From Natronobiforma cellulositropha (GTDB taxonomy: Archaea; Halobacteriota; Halobacteria; Halobacteriales; Natrialbaceae): DNA of 64,000 bases. The DNA lies in NCBI RefSeq assembly GCF_025629245.1, contig NZ_JANZXN010000017.1, positions 155,527 to 219,526 of the forward strand. Direction: 5' to 3'. Each line of letters begins with the position of its first letter. The stretch's first letter is position 1. Under the pieces are notes generated by a model. The model had not been told where the DNA came from, ran no database searches, and was given only the letters and a program-made list of their open reading frames with translations. Shown here piece by piece: positions 33,242 to 42,271 of the stretch. The position numbers were made by a program, and so were the translations under genes.

Positions 33242-33287
33242 ATCTGAACACTGCCAGCAGGCCGATCTGAACACTGCCAGCAGGCCG
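33242..33287. repeat. Two tandem 23-bp direct repeats
   Basis: The 23-base unit that starts ATCTGAACACTGCC and ends GGCCG occurs twice, 33242-33264 and 33265-33287, without a mismatch or gap. It follows the foldback element by 34 bases. Two copies are too few for a CRISPR array. Confidence 0.75.
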
Positions 33288-33312
33288 AGGTAACGCCCGT
33301 CCGCTCAGCGTG

Positions 33313-33546
33313 CTACCTGCGTAACTCCCTCGCTTCCACCTGCGTGAGCCAACAGCCACAGGAGGCCTGGATGGTGTCCGGTCCCGTCGCCGTCACCCCG
33401 ACGACGACACTCTCACAGTGGGGACAGCGCGGTGGCTTCCACTCGAGGTCGGCGTCCTCGTCGACGAACCAGGGACTCGAGTCGGTCGCCGACCCGTCCT
33501 CGGTCTGTGGGGTCTCGTCCGACGGCGAAGCGCCACCATCGTTCAT
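33313..33546 (-). CDS. Small Cys-rich protein, 77 aa, probable zinc finger
   Basis: 77 residues. The first 40 are acidic and Ser/Pro/Asp-rich. The second half has RCPHCESVVVGVTATG followed by SCGCWLTQVEARELRR: the pairs C-x-x-C and C-x-C are suited to a metal. Its composition is like known haloarchaeal micro-proteins, and it ends 26 bases past the tandem repeats. Modest support because no neighbour or family was recognised. Confidence 0.6.
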   Translation of the reverse strand: MNDGGASPSDETPQTEDGSATDSSPWFVDEDADLEWKPPRCPHCESVVVGVTATGPDTIQASCGCWLTQVEARELRR

Positions 33547-33956
33547 CGGCGGCCCTCCGGACGGTGGCGGGTGCGCGCTCGAGTGAGAGAGTCGAAACTC
33601 AGAAAACCGCGTTTTCGCGGGCTGTACGGCGCGTTTGCGAGCCTTTTAAGGTCGCGTAGTTGGTACTGTGTCATGGCTTCGGATCCTCTGTGGATGGAAG
33701 CCGCGCCGCGGGTGCTACTACCACCCGGGGCAGTTTCTCGTGTGTGCCCCACCCGGTCGGCGGGCGCAACTTCCACGAGTGAGTTTCATGGATAGACACA
33801 TATAATTTCTGGAAATGGGTGTCGGTGATGACGTTCGTTCGGGCTATCTCTCGAGTCATCGGTGTTCTCGCTCGAGTGTCCGAACACCAACAGCTAAGAG
33901 GACCGAACAGTAACGCTGCGATAATTACCAATTCGACGATACACGAGGTGGGGTGT
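33547..33956. other. Intergenic region before the DUF4157 gene
   Basis: 410 bases. It includes an AT-rich block at 33919-33937 (ATAATTACCAATTCG), a probable TATA region 20-38 bases before the GTG at 33957. A TTTTAAGG at about 33644-33651 may be another promoter element. A frame of about 40 codons at 33673 (ATGGCTTCGG) is too short and repetitive to call. Confidence 0.4.
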
Positions 33957-35150
33957 GTGAGTTTCGACCGGGACCGGCGTGACCGGTCGAACGACGATAG
34001 TGAGAACAACGAACGAACACGGCGCGCTCGCGCGCAACCACAGACCCAGCGCGGAGCGCGGCCACACCAGTATCTCTCGAGTGTACTGCGACCGTCGCCC
34101 GAGCAGGCGGCCCAGCTTGACCAGTTAATCCAAACGCGTGGATTCGAACAGGTTCAGGCGTGGGGCGAACGGGGTGAACTCCCCGAAGGCTGTAACACCC
34201 CGATGGGCGAGCAGGTCCGTGATGCTCGAGTGCGTAGCTCCTGGAAAGCGGGTGTCGAACTCGATACGCCGAGTGCGATGCGTTCGGTCCAGGCGCAGAC
34301 GGAGAGCGATTTAGCAGGTGAGACCGCGACACCCGACGTGGTGCGGCGGGTAATTTCCCAGCCAGGGCGGCCGCTCGAGGGGTCGGTTCGTGAAGAGATG
34401 GAACAACGGATGGGCGACTCCTTTGGCGATGTGCAGCTACATACGGGTCCAGAAGCCGCGAAGGCGGCGAGCGCACTCGAGGCACGCGCGTTCACGACCG
34501 GGAACCACGTGGTGTTCAACCGCGGCGAGTACAAGCCGGAGAGTCCTGAAGGAAAATATCTGCTCGCACACGAGTTGGCTCACGTGCGACAGCAGACTGG
34601 CGGCGCTATCAGTATGCTCCCCCAGGAGCGGCGTTCACTGGTGGTCGAACCGAACCCAGCACCTGAGCGCGATGCCACGGGGTACATCGTAGAGGGGAGC
34701 GAACTGGGGATTCAGCGCCTCGCCACGACGACGGTCCACGTCCAGCGAGTCGATAAAACTCGCCGAGAGGTGCTCAGCGGTAATGTTTCGACGGAGGAGA
34801 TGACGGCAGGAATCGAAGACACTGACCTCCTGAGCGTCGGCCCCGACCGGTTGCGAGACGCATACAAGTATGCCGAGTACGCAGTCACACTCGGTGCGAC
34901 TCAGAGCGTTGTCCAGCCGCTCGTCTCGGAGTACGGGCTGAGCCAGCCCGAGGCGATGGCGGTGACGCTCGCTGTCGGTGGAACCATCCACGTCGGTAAA
35001 GATCGACTCCACCGCGAAGACATCTACCTCACCCTCGAGGTCGCTCGAGTGCTCGGAGAAGAAGAACGAGTTCTGGCTTTCTTCCGGCGGATTGGTGCAG
35101 ACCTGCCTCGCGAGGGTACGATAGAAGATGTCCACGGAGGCAACGATTAA
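33957..35150 (+). CDS. DUF4157 (eCIS core) metallopeptidase-like protein, putative effector
   Basis: 397 residues from the GTG at 33957, supported by a GAGGTG-type SD and TATA region; the frame runs open to 33819 but that part is not domain-like. The N-terminal 130 residues are hydrophilic and Arg/Asp-rich. The core (about 133-213) has the DUF4157 features: RPLEGSVREEMEQRMGDSFG, VQLHTGPEAAKAASALEARA, FTTGNHVVFN and the zinc motif HELAHVRQQ (HExxH, 205-209). A later DATGYIVEG matches the usual downstream segment. The C-terminal ~140 residues (LLSVGPDRLRDAYKYAEYAV, ARVLGEEERVLAFFRRIG) match nothing I know and may be the active cargo. DUF4157 is a known mark of proteins carried by extracellular contractile injection systems. 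The next gene starts two bases after its stop. Confidence 0.85.
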   Translation: MSFDRDRRDRSNDDSENNERTRRARAQPQTQRGARPHQYLSSVLRPSPEQAAQLDQLIQTRGFEQVQAWGERGELPEGCNTPMGEQVRDARVRSSWKAGVELDTPSAMRSVQAQTESDLAGETATPDVVRRVISQPGRPLEGSVREEMEQRMGDSFGDVQLHTGPEAAKAASALEARAFTTGNHVVFNRGEYKPESPEGKYLLAHELAHVRQQTGGAISMLPQERRSLVVEPNPAPERDATGYIVEGSELGIQRLATTTVHVQRVDKTRREVLSGNVSTEEMTAGIEDTDLLSVGPDRLRDAYKYAEYAVTLGATQSVVQPLVSEYGLSQPEAMAVTLAVGGTIHVGKDRLHREDIYLTLEVARVLGEEERVLAFFRRIGADLPREGTIEDVHGGND

Positions 35151-35151
35151 G

Positions 35152-36201
35152 ATGGAGGCAACGGTCTTCGACGAAACAGTTCACGATGGATCTACGCGAA
35201 TCGGAATCTCTGTCGTTGATAACGACGGCATCTGCCACGAGATATCTCTAGATACAACTGGTGAAATATACATTCACGAGCAGGATGCGTATCCAGATAG
35301 AGCAACCAAACAAACACCTTCTGAGTCAGTCCACTTGCGACAGGCCCAGGAGTACGCCAAGTACTACGTCCAGCGCGAGCGCGGCTATCCAACGCTCCCC
35401 CCACGCCTAACCCCGGAGTGGATTCCCTACACCCTCGGCGCAGTGTTCGGTCTCGAGTTCGACAGTTTCGAGCGACAGTTCGGTCCCTACGCCCAGCAGT
35501 ACCACAGCGCGCTCCACCCCGACGTCCCACCCATCGTGGAGATGCCCGAGGAGACCGCCCCCATCGGCGGTATCGTCTACCGCGCCGATGTGTTTCTCGC
35601 CCTCGAGTTCGACGCCTATCTCGAGAACCCGGATGCTGCCTCACCGATAGAAGCCGTCGCAGGAATCACCGACGCGTACGACCTCTACGAGGCACTGGCG
35701 GCCGAACTCGAGGCGCGCCTGCCACCGGATATCGACCCAATTTCGGAGGTCTCTGCGCTCGATCTCCAGTACCAGCGCCGCACCAACGACGGCCGCATCG
35801 AAGAGCCAGTCGTCGGCGAGCGCAGCCACACCAGTGCGGGACCACCCGACGCACAGCTCCAGATGACGCCGCCACAGGCCACCCTCGAGTCGGAACTGAC
35901 GACCGAGATCGTTCAGGGTCTGCTCTGTCACCACCTCCAGTGTCAGGTCCGCGATGCGTATCTCCGGCTCGGGCTCGAGCCGCCGGAGGCATTTCGCGTG
36001 CTCGGCCAGGGCTTCGCCGAACAGACGATGCACTACCAGCACGCCGATCTCTACCCACCGTACCACCTCACCGACGCCGAGATCGAAGGCTACCGGCCGC
36101 CGGGAATCGAACACGGGGCACTGGCGAGCGGTGAATTCGCTGGCCCGGGCCAGCCCGGCCCGCTACTGCGGCGCATCGTCCGTGCGTTGTTCGGCCGGTA
36201 G
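35152..36201 (+). CDS. Partner protein of the DUF4157 gene, homologous to the gene at 62827
   Basis: 349 residues from the ATG at 35152; an in-frame ATG at 35128 overlaps the previous gene, but 35152 aligns with the start of the homolog. Three conserved blocks: an N-terminal beta-rich segment (IGISVVDNDGICHEISL), YAKYYVQRERGYPTL (about residue 65-80), and a C-terminal HHLQCQVRDAYLRLGLEPPE followed by FRVLGQ and HADLYPPYHL. No signal peptide or transmembrane helix. The first ~190 bases are about 47% GC against about 67% near the end. Inference: a chaperone, adaptor or immunity protein for the preceding DUF4157 product; function unknown. Confidence 0.82.
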   Translation: MEATVFDETVHDGSTRIGISVVDNDGICHEISLDTTGEIYIHEQDAYPDRATKQTPSESVHLRQAQEYAKYYVQRERGYPTLPPRLTPEWIPYTLGAVFGLEFDSFERQFGPYAQQYHSALHPDVPPIVEMPEETAPIGGIVYRADVFLALEFDAYLENPDAASPIEAVAGITDAYDLYEALAAELEARLPPDIDPISEVSALDLQYQRRTNDGRIEEPVVGERSHTSAGPPDAQLQMTPPQATLESELTTEIVQGLLCHHLQCQVRDAYLRLGLEPPEAFRVLGQGFAEQTMHYQHADLYPPYHLTDAEIEGYRPPGIEHGALASGEFAGPGQPGPLLRRIVRALFGR

Positions 36202-36321
36202 ATCAGTAAGTTCCGAGAAGGACAGAATGCCAACCGCATCGGTTTTCTCCACGGTGTCGCTGGTGGAGTCCTCGAGCGCGCCTCGAAACGCGTTACCCTA
36301 CGCGGCCACTATGCCGACGCG

Positions 36322-37629
36322 ATGACCGTCGTTGGGCTCGACGACACCGACTCGCGCACCGACGGCATGTGTACGACGTACGTCGCCGCGCAGATCGCCG
36401 CGCGACTGCGCCGTCACGGCCGCGTCGAGCGACTGCTGTTGATCCGCTTAAATCCCGCCGTCGAGTACAAGACGCGCGGGAACGCCGCACTCGCGATTCA
36501 CATCGACTGTGATCCAGGTCTCGCCTTCGAAGTCGCCCGCGAGTGCCTCGAGTCGCTCGCCATTCGCGACGACGAGGCGACCAACCCTGGGCTGGTCGTC
36601 GCCGACCACGACCCCGACGCGACGCCCGAGGCGGTTCGCTCCTTCGCCCGCGCGGCCCTCCGCGAGCACCTCGAGATCGAGCAGGCGGCGGCGCTGTGCG
36701 AGGAGGTTGGCTACCGCCACTGGTGGCTCGGGGACGGCCGCGGCCGGATCGGTGCGCTGGCGGCGGTGGGTAGCTGGCGCAGTGATGGCGGCCCGCCGGG
36801 TGCCGAGATGCTCGAGAACGCCTGGAGCTACGAGTACATCTCCTATCGCGACGCCGACCGGTGGGGGACGCCGCGGGCGGTCGACGCCGATTCGGTCTTC
36901 GCGGCCGCGGCGGCGGGCTACCCGGCCGTCTGGGACACCGTCGACCGCGGCGAGCGCGAGACGGTCTGCGTGCCACACACGCCGGGTCCGATCCTCCACG
37001 GGATTCGTGGCGACGACCCCGACGCCGTCGAGACGGTCGCACACGCTATCGAGAGCGAACCCGTCGCCGACGCCGAACTGTTCGTCACCAACCAGGGTGC
37101 CGACGCCCACCTCGCCGACGGCACGCTCGAGACGGTCCGCGACGGGCGGGCCTACCGCGTCGAGGGCGTCGTCTCGAGCGAGCCCGAGACCCGCCGCGGC
37201 GGCCACGTCTTCTTCACGCTGGGGCCGGCCGATGGTGAGGGGGACCACAGCCTCGAGTGCGCCGCGTTCGAACCCACCAAGCGCTTTCGCCACCGCGTGC
37301 GTTCCCTCCGCGTCGGCGACCACCTCACCGTCTGCGGCGAGGTCTCGCGGGGAACGCTCAAACTCGAGAAGTTCGCGGTCCGTGACCTGGTCGACACCGA
37401 GCGGGTCACGCCGACCTGTGCGGACTGTGGGCGGACGATGGAGAGCGCCGGGCGAGACCAGGGCTATCGCTGTCGGCCCTGCGGGACGAGCGCCGACGAA
37501 CGCGCCGAAGTAGCACTCGAGCGTGCGCTCGAGGTCGGCTGGTACGAGGTGCCGCCGTGTGCCAGACGCCACGTCGCCCGCCCGCTGGTTCGCGGTGGCT
37601 TCGACGCGCCGACGCATCCCGAGCGGTAG
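36322..37629 (+). CDS. tiaS: tRNA(Ile2) 2-agmatinylcytidine synthetase TiaS
   Basis: 435 residues. TiaS attaches agmatine to C34 of tRNA-Ile2 in archaea so that it reads AUA. Domains in order: N-terminal kinase-like domain with VVGLDDTDSRTDGMCTTYVA (the Asp cluster that binds ATP and metal), a ferredoxin-like part with NPAVEYKTRGNAALAIHI, the tRNA-binding middle part, an OB fold (about 280-355) and a zinc ribbon (CADCGRTM and CRPCGTS). Length and order match the family. Stands alone. Confidence 0.95.
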   Translation: MTVVGLDDTDSRTDGMCTTYVAAQIAARLRRHGRVERLLLIRLNPAVEYKTRGNAALAIHIDCDPGLAFEVARECLESLAIRDDEATNPGLVVADHDPDATPEAVRSFARAALREHLEIEQAAALCEEVGYRHWWLGDGRGRIGALAAVGSWRSDGGPPGAEMLENAWSYEYISYRDADRWGTPRAVDADSVFAAAAAGYPAVWDTVDRGERETVCVPHTPGPILHGIRGDDPDAVETVAHAIESEPVADAELFVTNQGADAHLADGTLETVRDGRAYRVEGVVSSEPETRRGGHVFFTLGPADGEGDHSLECAAFEPTKRFRHRVRSLRVGDHLTVCGEVSRGTLKLEKFAVRDLVDTERVTPTCADCGRTMESAGRDQGYRCRPCGTSADERAEVALERALEVGWYEVPPCARRHVARPLVRGGFDAPTHPER

Positions 37630-37781
37630 GGTCTCCGCTGTCCGCCCGCCTCTCACGCCGCCCTTCGTGTCCGCCCCTGCACTCCTAGGCACTCCGTACG
37701 TTCCGGTATGCTGATCATACCTACAACCGCCACGGCGGTAGTCCGGGGCATCGTTCGAAAAACCTTCACGAACACTGACTT

Positions 37782-38837
37782 ATGCTCACAGACTCCCACC
37801 CACCCCGTTCGCCCGTCCCGCTCGCCGTCGGCTTCGTGTTGCTCGTCGCACTCCTCGGCGTCACCGCCACCGTCGCGGGTGGCGTCGCCGCCGGAACGCT
37901 CTTGACGGTCGACCCGGCCGCCTCGAGTGCGCTCGCCCTCGGCGAGGACGACAGTGCCGACGAGAAAAATGCCACGCCGCCGCTCGAGGACGCCTACACC
38001 GAAGCGGTTCCCGACCGTGACGACCCCTACTTCGAGGCCGAGGCGGCCGACGGGAGCTGGATCAGTTACGTCAACCCGCGTGATCGCTACCGTCAGCCGT
38101 ATCTCGGTGATGGCTCCGGAAAGCTCTGCGTGACGCTGCTCAACGAAGACGGCGAGGTGATCGTCGGTGAGAGCGTGCCGGGGACGACTGTGACGGTTCC
38201 AACCGGTGACTCACTCTCCTGGCACTCGTTCGCCGATCCGATGACCGTCGAGTATCCGCTGACCGAGCACTACGACCGGCCGCTCGACGCCGACCAGTTC
38301 GGCACGACAGCCGACCTGCCACAGGGTGACGGCCTGCTCGACGCCCACTGCATCGAGTTCCACGGTCTCCCCGAGGACGGGACGGTCGAGTACGGCGAAC
38401 CGGAGATTTCGGGTCCGTACGCCGACTGGATCGAGATCGTGGGATACGTCCAGCAGACTCACCAGGCGTGGGATACAAACGTCGATCCGATCGACGACGC
38501 CGTCGGCTACGAGGAGGTGGGTGGCTGGACCTACCAGACGGACGCCTCCCACGGCCAGGCGGTGATCGTCCTCCAGCTCGACCCGCCCGCCGAAGCCGAC
38601 GCGGACGACGACGCGGACGAGGGCGCGGCTGACGACGAGCGAGGCGACGACCGGGACGACGATTCCACCGGGGTGGACGACGACGCACTCGAGACGCCCG
38701 ACGGGACGAACGCGAGTGGGGACGACGAGTCGGACGACTCGGCGAGCGAGTCGATGCCCGGATTCGGAGCCATCGCCGCCGCTGTCGTGTTGGTGCTGGT
38801 AGCGACACTTGCCGTCGTCAGCGCGAGAAGACCGTGA
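37782..38837 (+). CDS. Secreted PGF-CTERM surface protein, function unknown
   Basis: 351 residues. An N-terminal membrane segment at about 13-45 (VPLAVGFVLLVALLGVTATV) serves as signal. Beta-rich body with KLCVTLLNEDGEVIVGESVP and YADWIEIVGYVQQTHQ. An acidic low-complexity linker (residues about 265-325) leads to the sorting signal MPGFGAIAAAVVLVLVATLA, a PGF motif, a hydrophobic helix and an Arg-rich end, as processed by archaeosortase A. The mature protein would be lipid-anchored in the cell surface layer. Role unknown. Confidence 0.85.
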   Translation: MLTDSHPPRSPVPLAVGFVLLVALLGVTATVAGGVAAGTLLTVDPAASSALALGEDDSADEKNATPPLEDAYTEAVPDRDDPYFEAEAADGSWISYVNPRDRYRQPYLGDGSGKLCVTLLNEDGEVIVGESVPGTTVTVPTGDSLSWHSFADPMTVEYPLTEHYDRPLDADQFGTTADLPQGDGLLDAHCIEFHGLPEDGTVEYGEPEISGPYADWIEIVGYVQQTHQAWDTNVDPIDDAVGYEEVGGWTYQTDASHGQAVIVLQLDPPAEADADDDADEGAADDERGDDRDDDSTGVDDDALETPDGTNASGDDESDDSASESMPGFGAIAAAVVLVLVATLAVVSARRP

Positions 38838-38850
38838 GCCTCCCTGGCCG

Positions 38851-39054
38851 TCAGCGGACGGTCACACCGTGTCTCGCCAGGTACTGACTCGCCTCTTTAA
38901 TCTCGACCGGACTGCCGATGATCCGGCAGCGCTCGTCGCCTTCGTCGAAAATCGTCACCGTAAACTCGTCGTCGAGCGGCCGCTCGAGTTCGTGCAGGCG
39001 CTCGCATGGGAGGACGATTTGCGTGCTGTCGCGCAGCGTCGACGGGTCCGGCAT
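38851..39054 (-). CDS. Small haloarchaeal protein (VNG_1110C-like), 67 aa
   Basis: 67 residues: MPDPSTLRDSTQIVLPCERL, then FTVTIFDEGDERCRIIGSPV and EIKEASQYLARHGV. I associate this with a halobacterial family named after VNG_1110C, from memory only. Likely a small alpha/beta domain (strand-strand-helix), possibly binding nucleic acid. Convergent with the PGF-CTERM gene, 13 bases apart. Confidence 0.7.
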   Translation of the reverse strand: MPDPSTLRDSTQIVLPCERLHELERPLDDEFTVTIFDEGDERCRIIGSPVEIKEASQYLARHGVTVR

Positions 39055-39262
39055 CTCCGAGTGGACGATTCCCCGCCCCAGCTAAATGCGTGTCGAAGTC
39101 AGGTTGGCAACGGTAATCGGGCTGGGACACACCAGGCCGACGGCCGCCCACTCGAGTGCCGACAGCGGGCCATCCGTCCCGCGTCTCCGTGGATATCGGC
39201 GAAGCGCCGACGGCGTCGGCATGGAAAGTGTTTTTCGGTGGGGACGGATACGAAGTAGGTAT

Positions 39263-40372
39263 ATGGGGCTGGAGGAGGAAATCGAGTCGATCGAGGAAGA
39301 GATCGCCAGTACGCCCTACAACAAGTCGACCGAGTCACACGTCGGTCGGCTGAAGGCGAAACTCGCCGAGAAGAAAGAGAAACTCGAGAACCAGTCCTCC
39401 GCCGGCGGCGGAACGGGCTACTCGGTCGAGAAGACTGGCGACGCGACGGTCGCGCTCGTCGGCTTTCCGAGCGTCGGGAAGTCCTCGCTGTTGAACGTGT
39501 TGACCAACGCCGAGAGCGAGACGGGTGCCTACGAGTTCACGACGCTCGACGTCAACCCTGGCATGTGTAAACACCGCGGGGCGAACATTCAGCTACTCGA
39601 CGTCCCCGGACTCATCAAGGGCGCTGCCACCGGCAAGGGTGACGGAAAGCAGGTGCTCTCGGTGGTCCGCAACGCCGACCTGATTCTCTTCGTCCTCTCG
39701 GTGTTCGAGATCGAACAGTACGACCGCCTCCAGGAGGAACTCTACAACATCAAGATCCGGGTCGACCAGCAACCGCCGCGGATCACCGTGCGCTCGAAGA
39801 TCAAAGACGGGATCAAGATCACTTCGAGCGCCGAACAGGAACTCGACGAGGCGACGATCAAAGAGGTCATGCGCGAGTACGGCTACGTCAACGCCGACAT
39901 CAACTTCGGCGAGGCGGTCGACATCGACCGGCTCATCGACGGCCTGATGGAAAATCGCGTCTACATCCCCTCGATCACCTGCGTCAACAAGGTCGACCTC
40001 ATCACGCCCGAGTACAAGGAGACGGTCGACGAACAGCTTCGCGAGCGCGATCTGGACCCCGAGGAGGTGACGTTCATCTCCGCCGAAGCCGAACGCGGGC
40101 TCGAGGCGCTGAAAGACCGTCTCTGGGAGAACCTCGGACTCATCCGCGTCTACATGGACAAACCGGGCCGCGGCGTCGACTACGATGAGCCACTGATGCT
40201 CAGAGAAGGGGCGACCATCGAGGAGGCGGTCTCGAAACTCGGCGGCGAGTTCGAAGAGCGCTTTCGCTTCGCCCGCGTCTCGGGACCGAGCGCCACCCAC
40301 GACAAGCAACAGGTCGGTGACCAGCACGTCCTCGAGGACGAAGACGTCCTGAAACTCATCCTCCGGCGATGA
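39263..40372 (+). CDS. DRG-family GTPase
   Basis: 369 residues from the ATG at 39263; the longer frame adds 59 unlike residues. N-terminal helical domain (IESIEEEIASTPYNKSTESH), then the OBG-type GTPase: G1 VGFPSVGKSSLLN, G2/G3 DVPGLIKGAATGKGDGKQ, G4 NKVD, G5 SAEAERG, and a C-terminal TGS domain (about 290-369). DRG GTPases bind ribosomes and help translation under stress in eukaryotes and archaea. Cytoplasmic; alone. Confidence 0.95.
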   Translation: MGLEEEIESIEEEIASTPYNKSTESHVGRLKAKLAEKKEKLENQSSAGGGTGYSVEKTGDATVALVGFPSVGKSSLLNVLTNAESETGAYEFTTLDVNPGMCKHRGANIQLLDVPGLIKGAATGKGDGKQVLSVVRNADLILFVLSVFEIEQYDRLQEELYNIKIRVDQQPPRITVRSKIKDGIKITSSAEQELDEATIKEVMREYGYVNADINFGEAVDIDRLIDGLMENRVYIPSITCVNKVDLITPEYKETVDEQLRERDLDPEEVTFISAEAERGLEALKDRLWENLGLIRVYMDKPGRGVDYDEPLMLREGATIEEAVSKLGGEFEERFRFARVSGPSATHDKQQVGDQHVLEDEDVLKLILRR

Positions 40373-40430
40373 CCGTCTTCGCCGTGTTTCGGCGGGGCGG
40401 ACCCCCGCCGGTGCGAGAGGACCCCTCGCC

Positions 40431-40898
40431 GTGACGGGGTCGCGACCCGAGGCGGCGAGTCCTGACGCGAGCGCTCGAGTGAGTGACCGCTCACAGCGTC
40501 GCCGGTCACTGCTGTGGTGGCTCGCGCTCTGTTCGCCGCTGGTCGTCCCCTGGGTGGTCGTCTGGACCACCTCCGCGACGCTCGTCTTCCCGTGGGGGAT
40601 GGTGACCGTCGAGGGCTGGTACGTCATCACGCTGCCGGCCTACCTCGAGACCGCAGTCGGGATGCCGCCGTCGCTCGAGTGGTGGCCGCTCGGAACGCTC
40701 TGTTACGCGTTCGCGCTCGTCTGGGCGGCGGCCGAACGGATCGGTGCCGACCGGCGGGTCACCGCGGGACTGCTCGCGCTCGCGGCGGCCTGTTCGCTCC
40801 CCGTTGCCTCCGGTCTCGCCATCGAACCGAACCGGACGGCGATTCCGCTGGGCGTCGTCCACTTCCTGCTGTTGGCCACCTGGGCGTACGTTCGGTGA
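40431..40898 (+). CDS. Membrane protein, 155 aa, unknown
   Basis: 155 residues from a GTG. About four membrane segments (LLWWLALCSPLVVPWVVVWT at residues 27-46, then WYVITLPAYL, LGTLCYAFALVWAAAERIGA and a C-terminal PLGVVHFLLLATW). The first 25 residues are polar and Arg-rich. I considered a haloarchaeal membrane family near HtpX but cannot confirm. No functional residues recognised. Confidence 0.7.
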   Translation: MTGSRPEAASPDASARVSDRSQRRRSLLWWLALCSPLVVPWVVVWTTSATLVFPWGMVTVEGWYVITLPAYLETAVGMPPSLEWWPLGTLCYAFALVWAAAERIGADRRVTAGLLALAAACSLPVASGLAIEPNRTAIPLGVVHFLLLATWAYVR

Positions 40899-40954
40899 CC
40901 GTACCGATCGAAACGCCGGCATAACTACCCGTCCGGGGCTGGTCGGTTCGCGTC

Positions 40955-42247
40955 GTGACAGGCCACTACGTTCACACACAGGGCTGTCGGACGCCGTCGG
41001 CCGCCTCGCCGGTTCGTCACGCCATCGTCGACACCCACGGCGTCGCCGACCCGCTCGAGCGCTTCTGGCGCGAGGACCGCCTCGCGAGCGAGCCGTTACC
41101 ACTCGAGCGCTGGCTCGAGGACGCGCTCGCGTGTCTGTTCCGGCCGGTCGCCGAGTCGGGGTTCTGGGACGAGGGGACGGACCGGTTCGTCACCGCACTC
41201 CGTGCCAGCGACCTCGACGGACCGCCGAACGGGCGCGAGTGGTCTCCCGTGCGGGGGACCCGACTGCGCGCCGTCCCGGTCGCGTTACAGCGCGTGCTCC
41301 GCTGGCGCGCCTCCTCGATTGGGACGGCCGTCTACGACGAGCACCTGTACCGCTTGCTCGAGTACGGCCGGTCGCTGTGGGCGGACGACGTCCTCCGCGG
41401 TCGGCTCTCACCTGCGGCGCGTGGTGCGCTGCTCGAGGCGTCCTGTCTCGCCGCCGACTCCTTCGACGACCGCTGGCTCGCGGACGCCCGGGCGGGGTTC
41501 GAGGTGAGCCGGTCGACCGAGGTGACGGACCGCGCGGACGCGCCCTTCGTCACCGGGGTGGCGGCGCTCGCCGAGCGGACCGACGACGGCGCCGTCCGGG
41601 AGGCGCTCGCGGCCTACCTCGACTCGCTCGAGCGGGTTCACGTCGCGGCGGAGTGGGGCGCTCACCGGGACCTCCAGGAGACTGTCGTGGCCCTCGCTCG
41701 CGGCGCGTCCGTCCTCGGCCGTCCCGACACGCTCGCGCTCGCCGGGGAGACACTCGCCGCGACCGTCGACCGACGGTTGCGATCCGACGGCGCGTTTCGG
41801 CCGGCCGACGCCTCACTCGTCCGTCGGCTGACCTGGCGTCTACTCGCTGCCGGCCCGACCGCACCCGCCGTCCGCGAGTGGCACCTCCTCGCGCCGGTCA
41901 ACCAGTCGCTGTTCGCCAGCGCCGTCGGTGCCTACACCGCTGCGGGCGGCCAGCGCTCGTTCGACGACACCGTCGACGCGGCGCTGCGGTGGCTCGTCTC
42001 GGGCAACCCGCTCGAGGCGGACCTCTTCGAGGCGAGCGGTCTCGGCGTGCCGGTCCCCGTGGTGACCGTCGACGGCCGAACGGACGTTCCCGGCCACCGG
42101 GCGAAAGGCGTCGACGAGGTCGCCGCGCTCGTCGAGGCGCTCACCACGGTGCTCACGGCGACGGACGAGACGGACTCGTCACCGCTCTCCGCGTCGCCAC
42201 CGGTGTCGGATTCGGGTGACGACCACGCCGTGCGCTCGCCCGCCTGA
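40955..42247 (+). CDS. Large alpha-helical protein of unknown function (six-hairpin-glycosidase-like?)
   Basis: 430 residues from a GTG. Helix-rich throughout with repeated Leu/Ala periodicity, no signal, and an acidic Ser-rich tail. Aromatic and tryptophan residues cluster in segments such as RFVTALRASDLDG and HLLAPVNQSLFASAVGAYTA. The stretch RWLVSGNPLEADLFEASGLG, GVPVPVVTVDGR recalls the end of helical glycoside-hydrolase-like proteins that accompany glycosyltransferases (RWFLGNNDLG...), a weak likeness. Convergent with the glycosyltransferase gene 24 bases downstream, which fits a sugar-related role. Confidence 0.6.
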   Translation: MTGHYVHTQGCRTPSAASPVRHAIVDTHGVADPLERFWREDRLASEPLPLERWLEDALACLFRPVAESGFWDEGTDRFVTALRASDLDGPPNGREWSPVRGTRLRAVPVALQRVLRWRASSIGTAVYDEHLYRLLEYGRSLWADDVLRGRLSPAARGALLEASCLAADSFDDRWLADARAGFEVSRSTEVTDRADAPFVTGVAALAERTDDGAVREALAAYLDSLERVHVAAEWGAHRDLQETVVALARGASVLGRPDTLALAGETLAATVDRRLRSDGAFRPADASLVRRLTWRLLAAGPTAPAVREWHLLAPVNQSLFASAVGAYTAAGGQRSFDDTVDAALRWLVSGNPLEADLFEASGLGVPVPVVTVDGRTDVPGHRAKGVDEVAALVEALTTVLTATDETDSSPLSASPPVSDSGDDHAVRSPA

Positions 42248-42271
42248 ACCGAAGCGGGACCCGTTCGCCGT

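Noticed and set aside
33242..33287. Tandem 23-bp repeat as a CRISPR or origin iteron set
   Set aside because: Only two copies and no replication gene nearby.
33673..33795. 40-codon frame upstream of the DUF4157 gene
   Set aside because: Too short and without a recognisable domain. Left unannotated.
39593..40630. Long minus-strand frame over the DRG GTPase
   Set aside because: Shadow of a well-supported gene, without family motifs.
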